Positions 55,432 through 64,000 of a stretch of 64,000 nucleotides of DNA are shown here, one piece after another (position 1 is the stretch's first letter; each line of letters begins with the position of its first letter). The stretch covers positions 46,678,891 to 46,742,890 of the forward strand of contig CM034531.1 of the NCBI GenBank assembly GCA_020002185.1. The letters are read 5' to 3'. Below the pieces are notes generated by a model. The model ran no database searches. It saw only the letters and a list, made by a program, of their open reading frames with translations, and was not told the origin of the DNA. A program made the position numbers and the translations under genes. The stretch is from Paraescarpia echinospica. Taxonomy: Eukaryota > Annelida > Polychaeta > Sabellida > Siboglinidae.

Positions 55432-57497
55432 TCGAGTATGAACTTTTTTTGACGGATTATTGACAACAACGGTGTCCAAAAACAGAATCCACCGGGTGTC
55501 ACCTTGGCATCCTTTAATTTGCATAAATCCAACATGACCGCCTCCATATCAATATTTTCATGATATAACCAATTATATTTTCATGATATAACCAATTGGA
55601 ATTTCACAATTATTTTAAATACATTAAGTGTTTGGAGGCTTATGCCATTAAAGAATAAAACAAATATTATGATCTGGCATATTTTAATTTGCATAAATCC
55701 AACATGGCCGCCACCATACCAGTGTTATGATCATATGTTCAATTATAATTGGAATTTCAGAATTATTCTATCATAGCCATTATCACCAAATATAGTAGCA
55801 TTTTAAATTACCAGCGATTCTAAATTCTGTTTACTTTTTGGATGCTTAAGACCTCTATTACTGCAACAAATGCTATGATTGGGCATTATTGTTTATTTGC
55901 ATAAATCCATAAAACCTCGTGTGCTAATATTGGTTTGAAGGTCAATTCTAGATAGGCCGAATGTATATGGCCTATAACCACCATGAAAACATTAACGAAG
56001 TATGTAAGATATTAGACCTTCTCCAGAATGGTCACAATGTTAATATTTTCAGGGTGGTTTTATAGGCGACGCACTTGGTTTTCTATAATTTATTCTCAAG
56101 TTAAAGACTACTATGAAGAGGTGCGATGTAAGTGTATCTCCTTGCAGAACTCCTGTCATTATCCAAACAATTATGTTTCTCCATCTTAGTATCAAACATC
56201 TTAATACCTTAGCATGCGTGGTCTTTTATATTTTGACAACAGCTTTTATCAGCTGTTCGGGAATGCCATATTATATTGAAAGTCCATGACTGCTATGAGT
56301 GCAGGAAGAGTTGTCGATCTAATTATTTCCATTAGCCTACTCAGTGTTACTACACTGCCGATTGTAATCCACCCTACACGCAATCCATTGTGGTTTGCTC
56401 CTAGAAGGTGATCAGTGTCGCAATGTATTCTGTTCAGTATAATCTTGTTGAAAGTCTTCACAACGATGGAGTTCAGACTACATCCCCTGTAGGTCTATTT
56501 CCCTCCCACATATAACTCGCCAGATTTTGGTATCATAATTATTTTCAGGCCACATAATGCTAATAATCATCAACAAAATGTTTAACTGCCTCAATTTGTT
56601 CAATACGTGACATAGCTGGATTCAGCTTATAACTCTTGGCTCTCTTCATTTTGGATCGTTTGAGTTTAGTTATTCTGCCGCAATTATAACATATTGTTGT
56701 GGTGACTTTTTCATGATCTCATACAAATAAGTTAAAGACAATTGTTTAATTCAAAATGCAAACACATCTGCATTGTGGATATGCGACACACACAAGCATA
56801 CGCACGCATGTACACATACACGCGCGCGTTATATGATCATAGAACTGATCGCGGAGGCGGCCATATTGGATTTATGCAAATAAACAATAAATGACCAACC
56901 ATAGCAATTGTTGCAGTCGTAGCCGTCGACGTCTTAGTCATCCAGAAACTAAATGGAATTTAGAATCATGAGAAAATGCAACTACATTTTAAAATAATGG
57001 TTATAATAAACACTGATATGATGGCGGCCATGATGGATTTATGCAATTTTCAAAAATACCCAATAATTTTTTACAGGCATCGATGCCTCGAACCCCCTAC
57101 TAAATGGCATTTTGAATAATTCTGGTAAAATGCAACTATATTTTGAAATAATGGTTATGATGGAATCATTATGAAATTCCAACTATAACTGGATATATAT
57201 AATCAAAACATTGATATTGTGGCGGCTATATTGGATTTATGTAAATTAAAAATGCCCGATCATAATATATGTTTCATTCTTTAACGGCATAAGCCTCCAG
57301 ACACTTAATGTATTTAGAATATTTGTGAAATTACAACTATAACTGGATATGAGATCAAAATACTGATATGGAGGCGGCCATATTGGATTTATGCAAATAA
57401 AAAAATTGCTCAAGAGTACCAAGGTGGCACCTGGCGGATTATGTTGATGGACACCCTTGTTGTCAATAGTCCGTCGAAAAATAAAGTTCATGACCCA
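55432..57497. mobile_element. Foldback element with tandem sub-units in both arms
   Basis: The left arm (55432 to about 56000) and right arm (about 56840-57497) are inverted copies. Landmarks are TATGAACTTTTTTTGACGGA / TCATGAACTTTATTTTTCGACGG, ATTGACAACAACGGTGTCC and GTGTCACCTTGGCA. Within each arm a sub-unit of about 170-190 bp recurs, centred on TTTGCATAAATCCAACATGG and CCGCC. The middle holds a minus-strand LINE RT fragment. Confidence 0.8.
56100..56700 (-). pseudogene. LINE RT fragment in the middle of the foldback element
   Basis: The minus strand reads MKTFNKIILNRIHCDTDHLL, GANHNGLRVGWITIGSVVTL, SRLMEIIRSTTLPALIAVMD and FQYNMAFPNS. FNKIILNRI, NGFRxGxxT and FxDFxxAF-type motifs are those of RT fingers-palm, here with substitutions. 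Further C-terminal motifs are absent. Confidence 0.7.
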
Positions 57498-58060
57498 ATG
57501 ACACCTATGATAGCAAGATATATAGGGGACAATTAATTAGCTATTTCACGTTTGGGATTATACAAAGTATTTACGCTGTTGGAACGGTTAAAGCTGTTTG
57601 GTTTCGTATAAAAAAATATGACCAAAAACATCAAATTTATATATTACTTCAGGTGCTGCATCTTTTTCAAATCGAACGTGACCGAAATGATTTGACATCA
57701 TGCTGTATACATGTACACACACACGCGCACATACACACATATTATATAATGTTCTCTTTTCGTCGTTCTCCATATTTTAATGTCTGCAGATTTTGTATAC
57801 TAAATTAGAAAAAAAATCTATTGCCATCCCGAAAAATTGCTTATCTCTGTGACGGTGTACATAGATAATTGACAGTATATGACAATGTAGATATACTTTT
57901 CTCTAAAAAAAAGAGGTTAGTTTAATTTAATTGACTGGCTAAATGTGTGAGGTTTATTTAATTGAAAGATTTCAAAGTAGGTATTTAATTAATTAACCCA
58001 TGCCTTATGTATACTTGGTTGCTTTTTGGAAAATTGAGAATTTGGCTAGCATTGGCACAA
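57498..58060. other. AT-rich spacer
   Basis: It contains a short CA/CG run (57713-57740) and no recognisable gene. Confidence 0.5.
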
Positions 58061-58069
58061 TATATCTTC

Positions 58070-58425
58070 AAGATTGGTTAACCCAATGTTGGCCCAACGT
58101 TGGCCCAATATCTCCAAGGGTGGTTGACCCAACATTGGCCCAACGTTGACGGAACGTTGGCTCAGGATGGTATATACATTATTATACCCGAATACATAAA
58201 TGTCTAATTACGTGTATTGGGTCTGTCATTGAACCAACGTTGAACCAACGTTGAACCAACGTTGAACTAACGTTGGTACGTTGCACTCGGTTCACTTAAA
58301 ACTCGTGTTGATTGCACAACGTTGGCCCAACGTTGGCCCAACGATGTTCACCCAACGCCCACGTTATGCCAGCGGTACCCTAGTTGGGCCAACGTTGGTT
58401 CAACGTGATCTTGCTATCTGGGTAG
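58070..58425. repeat. AACGTT palindrome-rich patch
   Basis: At least ten copies of AACGTT occur, many as CCCAACGTTGGCCCAACG or GAACCAACGTTGAACC. The right end reads CAACGTGATCTTGCTATCTGG. It may be a degenerate non-autonomous DNA element; no terminal duplication was identified. Confidence 0.7.
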
Positions 58426-58749
58426 ATCGAGTATAGATGGTGTCAGCCAGGGGAAGTAAAACAAAATCACGCAGTGAAATGAAAAAACTATTGTGAGCTC
58501 ATAATCTAACCTCCCAATATGGTTTATTTCAGAAACTATGATACATTCCAACCAATTACACACATAGATTGCCATTGTTTCTGTAATGAGGGTATAAAGC
58601 CACGAGTGGCTGATTAACTCTCACAATACATGTAATACATATGTAAATTGTATGGTGCAAGATAACAATTTGTGTGATTGAAGAAAGAAGAAAACAGCAA
58701 CATTAATTACAGCAGTACTATTGTCATGAAGATTTCATTTAAAATAGCA

Positions 58750-60762
58750 ACAAAGAATGCTAGTTATGTAAGCCATTAATATTATTTACTAGCAGACATT
58801 TCTTGAGTTGACGTTTAAACGTTGCTAATGCATAATTACAATCCACTGTTGTCGCCATATACTTCCATAATTTAACACCTCGATATCTAATGGTTTCATA
58901 TAATGCATTACTTTTTGAAATCGGCACATGTAGTAATTCTGCATTGCGTGTCCTATGTTCGTGTAGCTCGTTATTTCTAATGAACATCCTTGTCACAGTT
59001 AACCGATGGAAATACATTCTTAACGATTTTGTACATAAATAGCACAACCGTGTATGCGTAGGTTTTTCTTATTGGTAAAATGGACAGCTTCTTAAAGCGT
59101 TGGTCTGTGTGCGCTCTGTATGGAACTGACATAATTAACCGAATTGCATACTTTTGCAATTTGAATAGAGAACTAAAGTGTGTATTATATGCTCGATACA
59201 ATAAGTTAGACATGAATATAAAAATGTATAATATAATGTTACAAGGGATGATCTACTCAGGGTTTTTCTAGCTTTACTTATAATTCCAACAGCTTTGGCT
59301 ATTTTAGATTTCATATAATGTATATGAAAAGACCAGGACAAATTACCATCGATTAAAATTCCTAAGAATTTTGTGTTTTCTACTTGAGTAATTTGTAGTC
59401 CATCAATAAGGATGGCAATTGGATTGTATACCTTTTTATTTACTGACTTGAAGACAATAAAATGTTTTACTGATATTTAAAGATAGTTTATTACTCTTTA
59501 ACTAAACAACTAATTTTTGTTTCTTGATTCATGACAGTTTCTAGCTCGCTAAGACTGTTACCATTGATAAAACCATTTGTATCATCAGCAAATATAATAG
59601 GAAATAGGATATATGATACGTTAACAATGTCGTTAATATAGATTAAGGATAACAGTGGCCCTATTATTGATCCCTGGGGGACACATACCACAGGTTATAG
59701 ACTGAATATTCGAGTTTACTTCATCAAACAAAACATATTGCGTTGTTTTAGACAAATAACTTTCCAGCCAGGCAAGTGCTATTCCTCTAATACCATAACA
59801 TTCTAGTTTATTAAGTAATATTTTATGGTCAACTGTATCGAAAGCTTTACCGAAGTCAAGAAAACTCCTAGTACGTATAGTTACCATTATTTATAGCTGT
59901 GGAAATTGTATCTACTAGTTGCACCAGATTCATGTTTGCAGAACGCTTCTTCCTAAAGCCAAACTGGTAATCATATAAGATATTATGTTTGTTTATGAAA
60001 GATGTTAATCTGTTGTACGTTATTTTTTCTAGAACTTTAAAGAAAACTGGGAATATCAATATTGGACGGTAATTGTTCACGAGTGTCTTGTCACCGTCTT
60101 TGTGTATCGGGATCACTTTTGCTCTTTTCATGTCGTCTGGAAAAATACCTTGAGTTAACGATAAGTTAATAACATTATTGGAAGTAGGAAAGTATGATAT
60201 GTTAATTTAACAATATGTGGAGTTATTAAATCCCAACCAGGACTTTATATTTTTAGATCTTTGATTATAGTTTCTACTTCATTCAGTTCAACTGGGGATA
60301 TAAATATTGTATGGAAATTTCGATGCTTAATATATATTGACGGGTCAATAGCATTTTGGCTAATCTTTTCTGCCAACGATGGCCCAACCTTAACATAATA
60401 GTTATTGAAGTAATCGGCAATTATTTTTTCATCGGTTATTAACTGCTTATTAATAGTTATCTTCGGAGGTTGGGAGGTTTTTTATTTTTATTCATTATTT
60501 GCTTAATAAGTTGCCATGATTTGAGAAGATTTGATTGATTTTGCTTTAATAACTGTTGATGGTGATTTCTTTCTGCTCTTCTTAAAATTGAGTTAAGCTT
60601 ATTGCGGTATGAGTTATAGTTAGTTTTATTAGAAAGGGTAGGTGCTTTTTTGTAGTAAACAAATAATTAATTTTAAAATTTTATGGATGTCTTCAGCCCA
60701 TGTGATAGCCATGGTTTCCTATTACTGTATTTTTGTTTAATCTTTACCTCAGGAAAGCAGTT
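58750..60762 (-). mobile_element. LINE E (CR1/Jockey-like RT), frameshifted
   Basis: Minus-strand order: linker YKKAPTLSNKTNYNSYRNKL and [122 protein letters not shown]; the box IFADDTNGF. The C-terminal part has YSCLTYCIE, LFKLQKYAIRLIMSVPYRAH and RYRGVKLWKYMATTVDCNYA. Five or more frame changes. No endonuclease is seen; the 5' end meets the LTR of Gypsy D. Confidence 0.9.
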
Positions 60763-61365
60763 TGTGACTACACTGTGAGATCGATGTGACCCGCAGCGCT
60801 CCTTTTCGCCACACGAAATTACTGTTGACTAACGGTTAATTCGACAACCACGTGAGACAAACGGTCCAATCATTGTAGTGCATTAGTTGTCAAGCGCCGG
60901 CATCCTATAAAAGCCAGAGCCCACTCTGTTCCTGCATATACACTTACAGGTTAATGGGCTGATTTAAGCCATTGGCCTTTGTTGGTGCCCATATCCTAGG
61001 CTATTCCAGTGCTTGTCGAGTCTGGCCTTAAACTGTGTGACGGTCTTGGCATCTACCACATGTTGTGGGAACCTGTTCCACTGATCCATTAGAAATCTAG
61101 ACATTTAACAAGATTGCCACCCAGAGAATTAACTCTAGATGGCAGGTGGACAAGGAAGCCCTTTGGCTTATCAAGAGTCCAACCCTTTTACCTACGTGTA
61201 TCCCGCCCTTCTGAGATATGTGTTTGTAATGTAGCCGTTTACTACGCGCGATTTGTATTTTACTTTGAATACATGGGGAACTTCCGCTTCTATCCCTTTC
61301 ATGCACGGCGTGTTCTGTGGTTATCAAACTCACTCAAAACAACCCAATACAACAACATTACATTG
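60763..61365 (+). repeat. Presumed left LTR of Gypsy D, split by LINE tails
   Basis: It starts TGTGACTACACTGTGAGATC, has a possible TATA element (CCTATAAAAGCC at about 60904) and ends near AATACAACAACATTACA before TGGCGACGAG. The middle (60951-61225) is inserted LINE sequence. Only one LTR is in the window, so the boundaries are inferred. Confidence 0.6.
60951..61225 (-). mobile_element. Two nested CR1-like LINE 3' tails inside the LTR
   Basis: On the minus strand 61085-60951 encodes DQWNRFPQHVVDAKTVTQFK and ARLDKHWNSLGYG, a LINE C-terminus. 61225-61086 is the tail seen at 37600-37720 and 54010-54125 (GGCTTCCTTGTCCACCTGCC, TCTAGAGTTAATTCTCTGG, CTTGTTAAATG). The two come from different CR1-like lineages. 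Confidence 0.8.
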
Positions 61366-61397
61366 GCGACGAGCATGAGTAAGTGAGTTAAGATATC

Positions 61398-62297
61398 ATG
61401 GCTTCAAACGGTTTGCCGCATTTCGCCGATTTTGACGTGTATACGGACAGTGCCAATAGAAGAAGTGGTTGTCTCGTTTCACAAACATGATGGTGCCGAT
61501 GGACGTTAGTAGTCGCGCACGTCAGAGAGCACTGCTGCTACATTATGCTGGCGAGCAGGTGTACGAAATATTTGAAACGTTGCCAGATACAGGCGCGTCT
61601 GACGATTTTGACAAAGCTTGTGAAAAGTTCACTGCATATTTCTCGCCAAAGAAGAACATTGAGTACGAAGTGTACCAATTCAGAAAAGAAAAACAAGAAA
61701 TCGGTGAATCGCTCGACACGTACCATACGCGTTTAAGACGTCTTGCTGCAACCTGCGAATTCACTGACACTGATCGTGAAATTAAGACACAGATTGTGCA
61801 GAATTGTGTTGCGTGATGCCACTATATCGCTCACTGAAATGCTGGATGAAGGCAGAACGATGGAGTTGTCTGAGAAACAAGCGTCAGGGATGGAAACATC
61901 AGGAGAAACGTCAAGAGAAGCTGAAGTTAACATCACCAGCAAACGCTTCAAGAAAAAGGCAACTCGAAACAAGCGGTTCAATAACGCAACATCAATGAAC
62001 ACTGCGAGTAGACAGACATCAACAATATGTCGTTACTGTGGGGACAAATATCCGCATCCGCCGACTAAACAATGCGCTGCAAAAGGCGAAACGTGCAATT
62101 TTTGCCATAAGAATGGACATTTCGAGAAAGTCTGCAGATCTAAATACGGCAATCGAATGCAAACTAACACTGTCACAAGCACCAACGCAGTCAGTCCAAA
62201 AAGTCTGGCAGCTGAATCTGACAATGATTATGTTTTTTTCTGCAATCAAACAAAAAAACGAGCACAACCCATTGCCCACATGCACAGTACAGATTGA
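61398..62297 (+). pseudogene. Gypsy D gag with zinc knuckle, frameshifted
   Basis: The ATG at 61398 opens MASNGLPHFADFDVYTDSAN. After a frame change come SRFTNMMVPMDVSSRARQRA, LLLHYAGEQVYEIFETLPDT, AYFSPKKNIEYEVYQFRKEK and LDTYHTRLRRLAATCEFTDT, a capsid-like Gag. Another frame change at about 61805 leads to LRDATISLTEMLDEGRTMEL and the CCHC knuckle CNFCHKNGHFEKVC. Confidence 0.88.
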
Positions 62298-62769
62298 AGG
62301 AAATCCTATCAAAATGACTGTAGATTCCGGGGCGTCAGTTAATATAATTGACAACAGCACATTCAAAATGATCAGACAATCTAGCAGTATGTTATTCAAA
62401 CAGCCTACGACGAAAGTGTATCCATATGGCTCACAAACACCACTACCTGTGATCGGCGTGCTTATCACGAAAGTGAAGTTTCGCTCGACGGTCATCGACA
62501 CAAGCATTCATGTGGTGGAGTGCACGACAGGCAATCTGCTAGGCTGCCAAACTGCACAGGACTTGGGAATCCTCCACATCGCTCAAAACGTCGCAACAGG
62601 ACAGAACGTCACAACAAATGGCACGTTCCAACCACAAATCGTAGATCAGATCGCAGATCTCTTATGGTGTTGGAAAAGTGGATGGCGTGGAAGTGAAATT
62701 ACACATCGACCAGAGCGTCACTCCAAAACAGCAACAGCACAGACAGATTCCTTTTCACATCCGACGTGA
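62263..62769 (+). pseudogene. Gypsy D retropepsin
   Basis: NPIKMTVDSGASVNIIDNST carries the catalytic D-S-G, then TKVYPYGSQTPLPVIGVLIT and VVECTTGNLLGCQTAQDLGI, which match the flap region and the LLG-x-x-x-A-x-x-L end of Gypsy proteases. The frame shifts shortly before the RT. Confidence 0.88.
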
Positions 62770-64000
62770 CGTTGAAAAAGAACTTGATAGACTAGAAAAG
62801 CTAGACATCATCGAGAGGGTAAACACCATGGGTCAGCCCAATAGTCGTGGTGCTTAAAAAATCGGGTGAAGTCAGAATCTGCGTAGACATGAGAGAAGCA
62901 AATAAAGCTGTACAACGCATCAAATATGTCATGCCAACAATCGACGAGCTAATCACCGATCTGAATGGCTCATCTGTCTTCAGTACGCTGGACCTGAACT
63001 CTGCGTATCATCAGCTAGAATTGAGTCCTGAAAGCAGATACATAACCACATTCACAACAAACGTGGGATTATGGCAATACAAACGACTGATGTTTGGAAT
63101 TAACGCAGCATCTGAAATATTCCAAAACACACTCAGCGAATTGTTGTCTGGTTTAGTTGGATGCAAGAACATGTCTGATGACATCATCGTCTACGGAAAA
63201 TCACAGCGCGAACATGACACTCGCTTGAAAGCTGTGCTTGAGAGACTGAAAAACAAGAACGTCAAACTCAACAGAGAGAAGTGTTTATTCTCTCAAAAAC
63301 AAGTGTGCTTCTATGGACACATCTTCAGCGCGACTGGCATCGAGGCGGATCCAAAGAAGACGTCAGCAATCGCCAATGCAGCTGCACCGCAGAATGCCAG
63401 TGAAGTACGTTCGTTGTTGGGAATGGCACAATACGTGTCGCGATTCATTCCTGGCTACTCGGATGTCACTGCATCACTCCGAGGACTGACTCACAAAGAC
63501 ATTCCATGGGAATGGAAAAGCAAACATCAACAGGCACTCGACAACTTGAAGGCGAAGCTAGCCAGTGTGTGCACTGTACAGTACTTTGATGCGACAAAAC
63601 CGTCAAAAGGGCTGGTCGATGCAAGTCCTGTCGGCATCGGCGCGATATTGTGTCAAGACGACAAAGTCGTTAGTTACGCCAGCCGAGTGCTATCTTCAGT
63701 CGAACAGCGATACTCGCAAACTGAACGAGAAATGTTGGCTGTCGTGTGGGGTGCAGATCACTTTCACCTCTACGTCTATGGATCGGAATTCGAGATCATC
63801 ACCGATCACAAGCCGCTGCTAGGAATATTCGCCAGTCAGAGACAAGCGTCTGCACGAGTGGAGCGATGGCGATTGAGACTCTCGCCGTACAACTACTCAC
63901 TCCTCTACCGTCCAGGACGAGATGACGAGAACCCGGCGGATTACCTGAGTCGCCACCCTGTTGAACCACCGGCGACTGATGCTGTGGAAAATACGGTCAA
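62767..64000 (+). CDS. Gypsy D reverse transcriptase and RNase H, open to the window edge
   Basis: RT starts DVEKELDRLEKLDIIERVN. A one-base insertion near 62818 shifts the frame, after which WVSPIVVVLKKSGEVRICVD, MREANKAVQRIKYVMPTIDE and FSTLDLNSAYHQLELSPESR follow. The catalytic box is MSDDIIVYGKSQREHD, then VCFYGHIFSATGIEADPKKT and VRSLLGMAQYVSRFIPGYSD. RNase H has LVDASPVGIGAILCQDD, SQTEREMLAVVWGADHF and EIITDHKPLLGIF, and DDENPADYLSRH follows. All catalytic Asp residues seen are intact, suggesting a fairly young copy. Confidence 0.92.

Larger units (their letters stand above)
60763..64000 (+). mobile_element. Gypsy/Ty3-type LTR retrotransposon (element D), runs off the window
   Basis: A presumed left LTR (about 60763-61365, interrupted) is followed by a primer site TGGCGACGAGC at about 61366, then gag (61398), protease (about 62263) and RT-RNase H (62767 to the end). 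Integrase and the right LTR lie outside. Gag and the start of RT have frameshifts, but the RT-RNase H frame is open for about 390 codons to the last base. Confidence 0.85.

Overview
The window is animal nuclear DNA. Its two host genes are split by GT-AG introns, and almost everything else is transposable element debris, minisatellites and satellite DNA. The mix of elements (Gypsy-type LTR elements, several non-LTR LINE lineages, tRNA-headed SINEs, hAT elements, foldback elements) fits a repeat-rich, probably marine invertebrate. The sequence does not let me name a species or phylum.

Host gene 1 (+ strand, 4988-29449) encodes the C-terminal three quarters of an SLC23 / nucleobase-ascorbate transporter. 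Nine exons are visible, all joined in phase by GT-AG introns; the 5' exons lie left of the window. The last intron (12147-29123, about 17 kb) is a nest of elements: an ORF1-like LINE remnant, a decayed Gypsy element (A), a LINE (C) cut in two by a second Gypsy element (B) that has both LTRs and a 5-bp target duplication, a tRNA-SINE, and another LINE (B) interrupted by a further LINE (D).

Host gene 2 (- strand, 36292-32003) encodes a BTB/POZ plus eight C2H2 zinc-finger protein of about 642 residues in two coding exons. Its intron carries a 1.2-kb non-autonomous hAT element with an 8-bp target duplication, and that element in turn contains a tRNA-SINE.

Left of gene 1, 1213-4712 is a DNA transposon with inverted repeats of about 0.5 kb around a frameshifted gene of an uncharacterised, multicopy family that ends in a cysteine-rich CXC-like tail. 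From 36.5 to 48 kb there are LINE fragments, one nearly intact LINE (40.3-43.2 kb, -), a tRNA-SINE and a hAT element with GAGTAC-rich ends.

From 48384 to 53420 lies a satellite of a 17-bp unit (about 296 copies), whose variant units recur at exactly 1241 bp (73 units), so it has higher-order structure. Further right come a foldback element (55.4-57.5 kb), an AACGTT-rich palindromic patch, a LINE (58.7-60.8 kb, -) and the start of a third Gypsy element (60.8-64 kb, +) whose left LTR is split by LINE tails and whose RT-RNase H frame is open to the window edge.

There is no operon, CRISPR array or prokaryotic feature. The strongest candidates for something new are the long-TIR CXC transposon, the higher-order 17-bp satellite, the 54-bp array inside Gypsy B, and the 48-bp array made of copies of a functional splice acceptor region.
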